Positions 11,610-21,727 of a stretch of 64,000 nucleotides of DNA are shown piece by piece. The stretch's first letter is position 1; every line of letters starts with the position of its first letter. This stretch comes from Shinisaurus crocodilurus (Eukaryota; Chordata; Lepidosauria; Squamata; Shinisauridae), in contig CM037879.1 in NCBI GenBank assembly GCA_021292165.1, positions 111,406,359 through 111,470,358 on the forward strand, read 5' to 3'. Below the pieces are notes generated by a model, which was given only the letters and a program-made list of their open reading frames with translations, did no database searches and was not told the origin of the DNA. A program made the translations under genes and the position numbers.

Positions 11610-11780
11610 TTTTTTTTTAAATGTCAAAGGCCTTTTCAGCATCCAAAGAAACAATGGCAGCCTTGTCTCTTCTATCAGTGTTTAAATGTCTCCACTGCAC
11701 TAACAATGTCCGCTCCATACCAGAGCTTGTACATGAAGAACATAAATGGCAAATTTCTCTACAAAGGTTAGGACTTCTTC
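11610..11780 (-). mobile_element. L1-like reverse transcriptase fragment
   Basis: The minus-strand translation contains RRDKAAIVSLDAEKAFDI. The SLDAEKAFD box is characteristic of the L1 reverse transcriptase palm. Only this stretch is left, interrupted by the DNA transposon at 11284-11608. Confidence 0.6.
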
Positions 11781-11865
11781 CAAAAAAAGGAACAGAACTA
11801 TGGAATATCTCTGTGCTTAATTCATTCTTTTGCCAGCCTTGCCATGACTCTTGAGACACTGGACG

Positions 11866-13410
11866 GGTTTGCACGACATGCAGAGTGGCTTATAAACCAG
11901 ACTGCTGCAGTCTCTGGCGTATAAACAACCCTACCCCCAATGTGCCTGACAGATGATCGGGTGCATTACAGGTAGGGTGCACCCTGCCTCCTGCTCTTCC
12001 CCCCTCAATTCTCCTACAGGTATCCTATGGGATACCTCAGGAGCACTGAGGTTTCCCCCCTCCACTCCGCTGCTTGTCAGCGGGTGGGCGTGGGAGAATG
12101 GGGATCGCTGACAGCCCTCACTCCGACTCATGAGTAGACATCGTGAGTTGCAGTGAGGGCTGTTGGTGCTGCTGCTGATCTCAGCAGAGGCGGTTTGCTC
12201 ATGTCATGAGCAGGGCCGGCGCTACCGCTAGGCCAACTAGGCTGTTGCCTAGGGCGCGTAGCGGAAGAGGGCGCAGAACGCTGCGCTCCTCTTCGCTGCC
12301 GGCACGCTCCTGCCCTGCCCGCCCGCCTCACCGAGAAAGCCAGGTCAGTGCGGGGGATTGCGCCCGGGTAGCGGTGGGGCCGAGCCTGGGCGCCTCCCCC
12401 CCACCTTGCCTCACCTCCGCACCGCCTCCCCCCACCTCGCCTCGCCTCGCCTCCCCCCCCAGCACCGCCTCCCCCCTCGCCTCGCCTCGCTTCGCTTCCG
12501 CGCCGCCTCCCCCCCCGACACCTACCTTCTCCGCGCTGTTTCCGGAGACCCGCCCGCGCTCTGATTTGGCGGGAGGAACCAGGGCAACAGGGCTTAAACA
12601 GCCCTGTTGCTCTGGTTTCCCCCGGCCAAAAACAGAGCGCGGGGGTCCCTTTTTGGAGGAGGCGTGGGAAGGTAGGTGGGGGGCGGCAGCGGCAGCGTGC
12701 GGGGGGGGTCCGGTGGCAGCGGCGGGAGGTTGCAGAGCAGGGCTGCTTTCCGGAGCCCCCCCCACGGCACGAGAGGGGGGGCGCTAAATATAATTTAGCC
12801 TAGGGCGCCAAACTGCCCTGCACCGGTCCTGGTCATGAGCAAGCTGCCTCTGCCAAGATTGGAAGCAGCGCCATCCTGCCATGCAAAGCGTGGCTCCACC
12901 TGTCCAGTGCCACTGCCACTTGGCACTGGATTGGGGGAGCTGAGCTGCGCTCTGCTCAGCCTACTCTTAACTAGGTCAAGCAGAGCGCGGCTCCCCTGCG
13001 CTCCTCACCGCTGCCACTTGGTGGGCAGCAGCAGTGAAGAGCACAATCCCAGGGAAGGCTTTGACAGCCACCTCCAAGTGCCACTTTGACACTTTGGGGG
13101 CGGCTGTCAGCAGCACTCACCCAGAGCCACTTGGCAAGAGTGGTGAGCCATTTTGCTGCTCTTGCCAAGCAGCTCTGCAGCAGTTGGGGTTACCCCTGGG
13201 CTTCTCATGTCGTTCAGGTTCCGACGACACAGCAAGCCCAAGAGTGGCTACTAAACCCTAAAACAAGCCATGGCCTGTTGGGGTGGCTTATAAAGCCAGA
13301 AGCTGGGCTTGTAAGCCACCCCGAATAAGTCATGGCCGGTTCACATGACAAGCCCCCCTGGCTTATAAGCCAGGATGGCTTGTCTTGTCCTGTGAACCCA
13401 GGCTGTATGA
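11866..13410. mobile_element. Possible MITE-like host split by a hAT element
   Basis: The outer flanks show inverted similarity: GGGTTTGCACGACATGC with GGCTTATAAACCAG on the left, and on the right GGCTTATAAGCCAGG with the complement of GGGTTCACAGGAC. A family with GGTTCxCAxGACA ends recurs at 37.86 and 44.6 kb. The GC-rich element at 12211-12831 sits inside. The outer boundaries and the unity of the two flanks are inferred. Confidence 0.35.
12211..12831. mobile_element. GC-rich hAT-like non-autonomous transposon
   Basis: The termini are CAGGGCCGGCGC and, inverted, CAGGACCGGTGC. Each side is flanked by the identical 8-bp duplication GTCATGAG (12203-12210 and 12832-12839). The TxxAGGGCGC motif GCCTAGGGCGC lies near both ends. 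The interior is extremely GC-rich, with CCTCGCCTCG-type and CCCCCC runs. Long open frames on both strands (for example + 12206-12787) are composition artefacts with no domain. The second copy, with the same ends, is at 53154-53698. The ends and duplication are seen directly; the hAT assignment rests on the 8-bp duplication and CAGxG termini. Confidence 0.8.
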
Positions 13411-14446
13411 TGTGGTCACCAGCACCTGATCCTCATCCACAGTGGGTTTTTTTTATTTTTTTAAATATATTGTAGATGCTGTATTGGTTACAAGTGGTGT
13501 AGTGGTAAATTTTGAAGTGCAGGTGCACATCATTACAGTCCCCATAGCCATGCCCCCAAGGAGAGTCCAAAAATTCATGCAGCTGTGTTGATCCATATCA
13601 ACAAACCTATTCTAGCAGTTTTCATCTCCACCAGGAGCATGACTTTTATAAAGTTAATGGGCCTTAATTGCCCATTCAAGACCAAGTCACCACAAAATAC
13701 TTTGCATTACAACAGAGAACAATATATTGTTGCTGAGAAAATTCACACACCCCCAAGAAGGCCTGAGGTGTGGGAGGTGTGGGCGATGATGTCAGTGTCC
13801 CTGCTAGTTAAAAAAAGGGGGGGGGGTTTGCTGGTGCTGGGTCCCTGTGAGCCCTGGCTCCACTACACCACTGTTTGTTACTGGTTTATTGTTAAATTTG
13901 TTTAAAATTAATTGATAATTTTATGAACATGTTATATTGATATAAATTGTATGTTTTCTATTGTAAACTGCCTTGGGAAGACTATAGAAATGCATTAAAT
14001 TAAAAAAAATCTTTTTCATTCTAAATGTTAACTGATAATATAATGAAAATATGAACATCTCCAGGAAGAATCCAGATCCATTATCCTCATGCCAAGAAGC
14101 AGATTTCCATGCAAAATCCATCTGTAGCTTGCATTTAATTCATTCAATATTCTCAATTGCTCAGTTTTACTTAAAGGATCCAGATACTTTTGTGGATGCT
14201 TTTCTAGACAAAGTTTTGTAGCAGTTGTAGTCTTAAAGCTGCATAAACTGTTAATATCATACTTGAGGTCACAACATTTCCTGGGTTTTGAAGTAGGGTG
14301 GCCAGGCGAAAGCAAGGACAGGGCTTCTGCTGCACCTTTAAAAGTTTTCCTCTGGCCACTCTATTTTGAAATCTTAAAGCTGTGGTAAGTAAGCAGAAGT
14401 GTAGGCCCTGATCCAGCTAAAGTGAATTATTTTATAATAAAGTCAT
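13411..14446. other. Gene-free, weak LINE-tail remains
   Basis: No gene. About 13905-14005 resembles a LINE 3' tail, with TGTAAACTGCCTTGGGAAGA followed by an A-rich end. The rest is unclassified. Confidence 0.35.
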
Positions 14447-14912
14447 TTTATTTATTTATTTATTTATTATATTTATACCACACCTTTTTTCCTTAAAGCA
14501 GTGTTTCTCAACCTTGGGTCCCCAGATGTTTTTGGCCTACAACTCCCAGCATGCCCCAGCCAGCTATGCTGGCTGGGGCATGCTGGGAGTTGTAGGCCAA
14601 AAACATCTGGGGACCCAAGGTTGAGAAACACTGCCTTAAAGGAACCCAAGGCGGCTTACATAATCCTCCTCCTCCTTTCCATTTTATCCTCACAACAACC
14701 CTGTGAGGTAGGTTAGGCTGAGAGTCAGTGGCTAGGCCATGAAACTCACTGGGTGACTTTGGGCCAGTTACTGACTCTCAGCCTAACCTACCTCACAGGG
14801 TTGTTGTGAGGATAAAATGGAAAGGAGGAGGAAGATTATGTAAGCTGCCTTGGGTTCCTTGAAGGAAAAAAGGCGGGGTATAAATATAATAAATAAATAA
14901 ATAAATAAAATG
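14447..14912. mobile_element. Two head-to-head truncated Sauria SINEs
   Basis: Left part (14447-14738 without the inserted MITE) is a Sauria SINE on the minus strand with its TTTATT-rich tail outward. Right part (14738-14912) is a second copy on the plus strand ending GGCGGGGTATAAATATAATA and an AAATAAAT tail. Both lack the tRNA head, and they meet near GGCTAGGCCATGAAACTC. The pair forms a large imperfect palindrome, further split by a hAT MITE in the left arm. Confidence 0.8.
14499..14633. mobile_element. 135-bp palindromic hAT MITE
   Basis: Starts CAGTGTTTCTCAACCTTGGG and ends with its inverse. Nearly the whole length is two complementary arms around GCCAGCTATGCTGGC. It is flanked by the perfect 8-bp duplication CCTTAAAG (14491-14498 and 14634-14641). 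It interrupts the left Sauria SINE exactly at the duplicated site, so it is younger than that SINE. Confidence 0.9.
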
Positions 14913-14924
14913 AGTAACAGCACA

Positions 14925-15195
14925 TCCTATGCATATTTACTCAGAAGTAAGTCCCAATACTTATATAAATAAGTCCCCATTGGACATGACTTAGTTACAA
15001 CCGTCTTATTCCAACAGTTAAAATGAGACTTCCAGTTAAATTTTGTGTGTGTTTTTACCGAGAAGCAGCCACATTGTGTTTGCATTGCATAATAAGGTGG
15101 GATATAAAGTTTATAATGTATAAATAAATAAGCCGTTCCCACTCAGTTTAGTGGGGCTTACTCCCAGGTACATGCGCAGTCTTAGATATAACTAA
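14925..15195. repeat. Palindromic interspersed repeat, split
   Basis: The left arm ATCCTATGCATATTTACTC with AGAAGTAAGTCCC is at 14925-14960. A matching right part, AGTTTAGTGGGGCTTACTCC, is at about 15138-15170. The segment between is longer than in other copies and includes an AAATAAATAA tail at 15119-15131. Confidence 0.5.
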
Positions 15196-15199
15196 CTTT

Positions 15200-16620
15200 A
15201 GCTGGATTTGGGCCCTATGCAGGTAGCCATCGGCCACAGCAAAGCTGTGAAAACATGTTACTGTTGTCATACATGTGAATTCCTCTCTAGGTGCCAGCTG
15301 ATATCATAGGGTTTCTGAGATTATGCAATGGCAGTTAAAATACCCCCCCCCCCAATTGTGCTTGTTTTAATGTGAATGTGTAAAGTATGCAGATGTCACA
15401 AGAATGCAAAAAATATAATACAATACCTTCTGGTGTAAATATGATTTAACTTTGATAACACTTAGAATGTGTGTTTCAGGATGAATGTGTATTGTATATG
15501 TCAGATAAATGGCAGACTTTGATGTGACCACCAGATTTTTTTGGAGCAGGATCCAGATGTTACAGAATTGTCATATTCTACCTAAATTATAATCTGGGAA
15601 AGGGGAATTGGATTTTATTTTTACAATTTCTAATGGAAAAGGCATCTGTAGAAGCTGCTTCTTGCATTGAAATATTTACATATAATGTTCTTTGTAAACT
15701 GAACACAGTGAAAATGCTATTTTAATGCACCTGTTGGCTTTTTTATTTTTTTTAAAGAAAAAAATAAGGGTTTTCTGTTGGTGAAAGAACAACAAGGAAA
15801 GAGTTCAGTTTTAATAAGCAATCATACTATTTTGAAAAGATTCCTCTTGAAATAAGTTTACACAATTTTAAAGGAAGAAGATTCTACGTCTGAGCAATTT
15901 AGTGGTATGTCATTTCTAAGGATTCTGACAAGCTGCTTTACTCATATGCTTCTAATTAAATCATAATTGTGCCATTCATTATAAAATGAAAGAAAAGCTG
16001 TTATCCTGGGTATCTTTTGTGACAAGGGAACAGGATGATCCTTCTAAAAAGAACAAAACAATGTTGAAAAAAGGAATAAAAGCATATGAGAGTGACTCTT
16101 GGAAAGCAAAAAAGGAATACCAATCTCTGACTGATTCAAGTTCAAGGTGCACAATTTTTAAATGATAATGTATGCTCCAAAAGCATATACACTTCTGAAC
16201 TCTTTTTGAAAAACAGTTTGTACTGGCTTATCCACCATCTTCTTTCGGTAGTCATGTGCATAGTCATAGAAAGGGATTTGTTGCAGTAATATGCAACTCA
16301 CAAGAATTACTTGCTCTTCATCAAACAAGATACTGGTCACAAGAACACATCCCATAGTAGGCCTATGCACAGAAAAATTTTTAACCTCAAAGTCTGCTGC
16401 ACTGGCTCGGATAGGGGGCCACCTCAGCTTACAGCCTCAGATGGACAATGTGCTTTGTCTTGAATCCAAACCCTTGCCTCATTTTTCAAAGCCTTGGATG
16501 ACTTCCCCATTGACTGTAATGGGAATATCAACAAATGCCAATAACTAAAAACAAACAAACTAACAAACCTACCTTAGGCAGCCCATAGCTGGCAGTTGCT
16601 ACAAAGACCTTAGTGATAGA
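15200..16620. other. Gene-free, no recognised element
   Basis: AT-rich sequence with one C run (about 15344-15354). No coding frame with a recognisable domain, no clear transposon and no RNA gene. Confidence 0.4.
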
Positions 16621-16630
16621 CAGTTAGACC

Positions 16631-17163
16631 TGTTGGCTTATATATTAGACAGTAGGATTCAAAGTGTCGGAAGTTCAGATAGGTCCTTTATTAACATTCT
16701 GTTGGATTGGATTGGTTCATAGTTATAGACCAATGAGCTGGCAGATATGGAGGTAACAGTAGGTCATTGGTAAGAGGGTCCTGACTGAAATGGTACAAGA
16801 GGGCAGTCACAAGGATGGAAAAGCTGGACAGTGGAGATAGCAGCTGAAGCAGAGTAGCCCCCTGAAGTGGCAGAGGACAAGTTGAGGTCACTGAAAGCAG
16901 AAGCTGTGAGAGTTGGAGGAGAGGAAGACCAGAGGCAGTTCTCCAGGATAGCTTCTGGCCAGAATGATAGCAGAAGGCAGTTGATCACACGAAGATTTTA
17001 GAGGAGGCAACTGTGAGATCTTCTTGGCTGTGTCCTAGTCCTCAAGTCACAGACCAGAAAGTTGCAGCAAGCCAGCCAGAGAAAGAGCATCGCTCTCAAG
17101 AAGTTGATAGTCCATTGTGAGTGACAGCTGATAGACTCTACTTAATCCTGTATCCTTTCAACA
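16631..17163 (-). mobile_element. Probable solo LTR
   Basis: On the minus strand it begins TGTTGAAAGG, has a polyadenylation signal AATAAAGG near 16685-16692 and ends AAGCCAACA. These termini resemble the two solo LTRs with perfect duplications (27244 and 57782). The flanking pentamers AGACC and ACTCC match at only three of five positions, so the boundaries are less sure. No internal coding region. Confidence 0.5.
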
Positions 17164-17360
17164 ACTCCAGGACCAGAGGGAGAACTTCAAGTCTTCTGTG
17201 TCATTAAAGGAGGGTTAACTGGGGTGGAGATAGGGAAAATATAATTGGTGTATGAGTTTTATTTAGAGAGGTGAACTTAGTTAAAGATATAATAGCTTCC
17301 TTGAGGTGACAGTACACATTTAATGTAAAATAACAATTGCAATTCATTGATAACATCTAA

Positions 17361-17518
17361 TCTCACTGGGTGACTTTGGGCCAGTTACTGACTCTCAGCC
17401 TAACCTACCTCACAGGGTTGTTGTGAGGATAACATGGAGAGGAGGAGGACTATGTAAGCGGCCTTGGGTTCCTTGCAGGAAAAAAGGCGGGGTATAAATA
17501 TAATAAATAAATAAATAA
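17361..17518 (+). mobile_element. Sauria-type SINE, 5'-truncated
   Basis: Starts at CTCACTGGGTGACTTTGGG and runs through GTTGTTGTGAGG to GGCGGGGTATAAATATAATA and an AAATAAAT tail. The tRNA head is missing. Confidence 0.85.
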
Positions 17519-17519
17519 T

Positions 17520-18250
17520 CTTATATAGCATTAATATACATTAAAAGTAAAATTTATTTATTTATTTATTATATTTTTGAATCGCCCATCTGGCCAGTCA
17601 TCCAGCCACTCTGAGCGATGTACAGTCCAATAAAATACAAAGGCATGTTCACCACATGCCTAACTGCTACTGTAATGTTCATGATGCACTAAGGAGAAGA
17701 TTTCAGGATTTTTATGGTGGCAGTGGGATTTAAGGGATAAGGAATTATACTGAATTCATAAATCAGTCTGAAGAAGGATTACTAGCCAGATTCTCCACAG
17801 TTTTGGAAGATCTGAGTTAAAAACATGCTGGTAGGTGAGCACTTTCACCACATTTGGCATCCTATCATTGGGATTTCCAAACCAGGTGCCCAGGATTTTC
17901 AGAGGAAATTATGAATAAAAGCCAGTCACCCAACTGTGCAACTTTATCAGGAGTTGCAGAACATTAAGTACAAGCTGAATAATATTTTTTTCACAGCAGG
18001 CAGAATTTGCCTTAACTTGTTTATGACAGGCATATTGCAAAAATGGTGAATGTTGGGTGAGTTTCATTTGGTATAGCTTGAGGATGTTGACAAGGTGCTT
18101 GGACAGGTTTGTGCAACCACTTCAGTACTAGATCCTTATAAGCAAGAGGCTTATAAAAACGAGCAGGGAGGGAAAAGTTGGCTGGGCCAGGGAGGTGATC
18201 AATGCCTCTTTGCAAAAGGGAGTGGTCCCATGCCATCTGAAAGAGGCGGT
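17520..18250. other. Gene-free, minor repeat remains
   Basis: About 17545-17630 has a TTTATT run followed by a GCCCATCTGGCCAG-type segment that looks like an antisense LINE or SINE tail. The remainder is unclassified. Confidence 0.35.
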
Positions 18251-18254
18251 GGTG

Positions 18255-19830
18255 AGACCAGTCCTGTACTGAAGAAATCTTCCCTGGACCTGAAAGATCT
18301 TAATAACTTTAGGCAGCAAATATTCCTTTCCTGGGCAAGGTTCTAATCTTGAGTGGGTGGTGGCCAACTAGCTCCAGGCAATCTTGGATGAGATGGATTA
18401 TTTGGATCCATTTCAGTCATTCAGGCTGGGTTTTGGCAAGGAAACAGCTTTGGTCGCCCTGTATTATGACCTATGTTGGGAGACAGATGGGGAGTGTGAC
18501 CTTGTTAATACTCCTAGATCTCTCTGCAGCTTTCAATACCATTGCCCATGGTATCCTTCTGAGGTGCCTGTCTGAGCTGGGAGCAGGGGGTACTGCATTG
18601 CAGTGGTTCTACTCCTACTTGGATGGCCGGTTCCAGAAGGTGGTGCTTGGGGAATATTGTTCGGCCCTGTGGATTCTCCAGCATGGGGTTCCCCACGGGT
18701 TGGTTTTGTCCCCCATGCTATTTAACATCTACATGAAACCGCTGGGGGGGGTGTCATCTGGAGTTTCGAAGTGTGTTGCCATCAGTATGCTGATGACATG
18801 CAGCTCTATTTCTCCTTTTCTTCTCCATCAGGTGAGGTTGTGGATGTGCTAAATCAGTGCCGGGCTGCGACAATGGAGTGGATGAGGGTCAATAAACTGA
18901 AGCTCAATCCAGACAAGACTGAGATGCTGTTAATGGGTGGATCCTGACTGGATGGAGAGTGCTCAGTCTGTTCTGGATGGGGTTGCACTCCCCTTGAAGG
19001 AGTAGGTTCATAGCTTGGGGGTCCTCCTGGAGCCATCTCTTGTCACTTGAGGCTCAGGTGGCCTCAGTGGCATGGAGTGCCTTCTACCAGCTTTGGCTGG
19101 TGGCCTAGCTATACCCCTATCTGGGCAGGGATAGCCTGGTTTCAGTAATCTATGTTCTGGTAATCTCCAAATTAGATTATTGCAAAACACTCTATGTGGG
19201 GCTGCCCTTGAAGACTGTTTGGAAGCTACAGCTTGTGCAAAATGCAGCAGCCAGATTAATAACTGGGACCAGATGGTCCGAGCATATAAGACCAATTCTA
19301 GCCTGCTTGCATTGGCTGCCTGTATGCTTCCAAGCCTGATTCAAGGTGCTGGTTTTAACCTATAAAGCCTTACATGGCTTGGGACTGCAGTACTTGATGG
19401 AACGCCTCTCCTGACCTGAATCTACCTGGATACTACAATCAACACCTTTCTCTGAGTGCCACCTCCGAGGGAGGCTCAGAGGGCAACAAGAAGGGGGAGG
19501 GGCTTCTCAGTGGTGGCCAATTATAGAATGATCTCCCCACTGAGGCCTGCCTGGTGCCAACTCTTCTATCTTTTCAGAGCCAGGTTAAGACTGTTCTTTT
19601 CTCCGAGGCATTCAATAGCATATGATGGTGAGGGGGCTTTTATGTCAGTCTAGCTGTATTGGAAAAACTGTTTTAGCTGCTTAAATTCTTTTAAATTTTA
19701 TATATTGGAAATTTAATGCTATTTTTATTGTATTGTGGATTTTGTGTTTTTTTTTTTTAATGAATTGTGAACCATCCAGAGAGCTTCAGCTATTGGGCAG
19801 TATAGAAATAAATAAATAAATAAATAAAGT
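18255..19830 (+). mobile_element. CR1/L2-type LINE, RT to 3' tail, decayed
   Basis: The best copy of this lineage. In order: a palm segment LLILLDLSAAFNTIAHGILL (near 18505-18565); [31 protein letters not shown] (near 18717-18750); the catalytic box YADD at 18786-18797, reached after a frameshift; VNKLKLNPDKTEMLL; then a post-RT region with SKLDYC and LQLVQNAAARLITG. It ends in an (AAAT)n tail at about 19805-19830. Frameshifts and stops make it inactive. The 5' half (endonuclease, ORF1) is absent. Confidence 0.85.
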
Positions 19831-20047
19831 AAGTAAGTAAGTCCTGGTAAGATTCTGGCACATTGTCTTAAATAGCAAAAACACTGAAAGGTTATTTCAG
19901 CTATTAAAGATGAGAGTGATACAATATATCTCTCTCCCATAGATATAAACTCACAATTTTTAAATTAGAGTGGTTCTTTTCATTGCTACTACCATAGGAG
20001 ACTGCATGATGTTCTGACATTGATGGGAGTATGTGTGGAGGAGATTT

Positions 20048-20130
20048 CCAGCCTGATTCTGTATATGTTTACTTAGGAGTAAGTTGCACTGCGTTCAATG
20101 AGGCATATTTACAAGTACAGGTGCATAGAA
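20048..20130. repeat. Short palindromic interspersed repeat
   Basis: A diverged copy with TGTATATGTTTACTTAGGAG and GTAAGTTGCACTG, then a right half ending TGCATAGAACTGAAGCC. Confidence 0.55.
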
Positions 20131-20580
20131 CTGAAGCCTTATTTGGGAACAATTTATGTCCCTCCGAGGGGCTCAAGCCCCCCCAGGGGGTTTCCCAGAA
20201 TTGGCAAAACCCCTTCCAGGTAACCAGCTGTTTAGCCCCATGCCTCCCCCCCCTGGAAATTGAGAAGTCTACGTCCCTGAAACTATGCCCTAGACCTAAG
20301 CATGAAATGCAGGAAAGATTATTTTGATAAAGTTCATGGCTGCTCATTCATAGTGATAAAGATGCTGACAATCACAATAATAATACAGCGAGAAGTTAGT
20401 TTAGGTTGCTCCCCTGCTCTAACGTGGCATATACAAGATCACAACCATAATTTATTAATCCAGAGTAACTACCACCACTGTTTGCCACAACCACAAAAAT
20501 GAATTCGAAGCCTCACTTCACCCACAATAGCAACCATGGAAAGCGAAAACCACCCAAACTTTTAGCAATCTGATTATGAG
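20131..20580. other. Gene-free, no recognised element
   Basis: Includes a CCCCCC-rich stretch at 20178-20255. I recognise nothing in it. Confidence 0.35.
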
Positions 20581-20584
20581 TGTA

Positions 20585-20650
20585 AGGCTGCAAGTATGCA
20601 CCCCGGAGTAAGTCCCATTTAACACAATGGGACTTACTTCCAAGTATATA
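20585..20650. repeat. Short palindromic interspersed repeat
   Basis: A compact copy: GGCTGCAAGTATGCACC, GAGTAAGTCCCATTTAACAC and AATGGGACTTACTTCC, immediately before the Tigger-like element at 20653. Confidence 0.65.
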
Positions 20651-20652
20651 TA

Positions 20653-20934
20653 CAGTAATACCTTGGATTGCAAGCATAATTCGTTCCGGAAACGTGCTTG
20701 TAATCCAAAGCACTTGTATATCAAAGCGAAATTCCCCATAAGAAATTTGTACACATATTCTTAATTTAAGCTGCAATAAAGAATGATAGTGTAAAGTCTT
20801 CATTTTTCTTGACCGTACTACAGTACTTGTATTGCAAGACATCGCTTGTTTATCAAGTTAAAATTTATTTTAAAAATTTGCTTGTCTTGCAAAACACCTG
20901 CAGACCAAGTTACTTGCAATCCAAGGTTTTACTG
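20653..20934 (+). mobile_element. Tigger-like non-autonomous DNA transposon
   Basis: Begins CAGTAATACCTTGGATTGCA and ends with CTTGCAATCCAAGGTTTTACTG in inverted form. TA lies on each side (20651-20652 and 20935-20936). Same family as 9222, 36386 and 56559. Confidence 0.8.
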
Positions 20935-21055
20935 TATAGGATTGAGCTGTGTGGGTGACTGGAGAATTATAGGGTAAGTAACCCTGTGCAGTGATCTAAG
21001 CCTACCCTATGTTTTGGCCCGAGATAAGTAAGAATTTTAGCAGTGAGTACGGAAA

Positions 21056-21295
21056 CATTTATTTATTTATTTATTATATTTATACCCCGCCTTTTTTCCT
21101 GCAAGGAACCCAAGGCGGCTTACATAATCCTCCTCCTCCACTCCATCCTCACAACAACCCTGTGAGGTAGGTTAGGCTGAGAGGCAGTGACTGGCCCAAA
21201 GTCACCCAGTGAGTTTCATGGCCGAGCGGGGACTAGAACCCGGATCTCCCGAGTCCCAGTCCAACACTCTCACCACTACGCCACACTGGCTCGTT
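21056..21295 (-). mobile_element. Sauria-type tRNA-derived SINE, full length
   Basis: On the minus strand: GAGCCAGTGTGGCGTAGTGG (box A region), a box B-like GGGTTCTAGTCCCC, GCTCGGCCATGAAACTCAC, the central CTCAGCCTAACCTACCTCAC, GTTGTTGTGAGG, and a GGCGGGGTATAAAT end with AAATAAAT tail. The tail faces away from OSTM1, and the copy ends about 190 bp before the promoter region. Confidence 0.9.
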
Positions 21296-21479
21296 CTTGC
21301 AAACTAGTATTTTTTACATTTATTTACCAGCATTTACATGTACACATTTTTGTTCTCATGAGGTTGCTACCATCCCGCTGAGCCCTTACCAATAAGGCGG
21401 TTCCATTGCTTAAAACCAGTTCAGGCAATAAATAAGTTGCCTGCCTAACAATAGTGGGGGCCTTACCCATTCGCAGGTG

Positions 21480-21727
21480 ACCACGGTTTAGCTCCGCCCC
21501 TTAAGGAACGTCTAACCCCAGTAGCCAATGAAATGCCGCGTCGGGTCTAGTTCCCGAATGTTGACAACGTTGCTCCTAGCTGCACGTGACCATGTTTCGT
21601 TTCTGGTAGCGGCCACATTCGGAAGAAGCCGCCACTTTCTTCGTGGTCGTTCTCCTCTTCCTTTTCTGGCGCGGCGGCGGCAGCAGCGGCAGCAGCGGCG
21701 GAGGCGGCAGCAGCAGCAGCAGCAGCA
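21480..21727 (+). promoter_or_regulatory. OSTM1: OSTM1 promoter and 5' leader
   Basis: A TATA-less, GC-box promoter. It has CTCCGCCCC near 21491-21499, a CCAAT box in AGCCAATG near 21521-21528, and an E-box in GCACGTGACC, with CACGTG at 21583-21588. CACGTGAC is the core of the CLEAR element bound by TFEB and MITF. MITF control of OSTM1 with CLCN7 in osteoclasts is established in mammals; binding here is inferred. An upstream ATG at 21592 opens a five-codon frame that stops at 21609, and it would be a uORF if transcription starts upstream of it. The transcription start itself is not determined. Confidence 0.65.
21671..21727 (+). repeat. GCG/GCA trinucleotide tract at OSTM1 start
   Basis: About 19 imperfect GCG, GCA and GAG triplets, ending in seven uninterrupted GCA units that abut the ATG at 21728. 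The tract lies in the predicted 5' leader. It sets the -3 G that, with +4 G, gives a favourable start context. Confidence 0.85.

Noticed and set aside
12206..12787. 193-residue open frame on the + strand, with a 145-residue frame opposite
   Set aside because: Lies inside the GC-rich hAT-like element. The Pro/Ala/Ser/Arg-rich text has no domain, and frames open on both strands are a GC-composition effect.
21056..21295. Functional tRNA gene on the minus strand
   Set aside because: The tRNA-like head is fused to a SINE body and tail and lacks a complete cloverleaf; the same sequence recurs at other loci as Sauria SINE copies.
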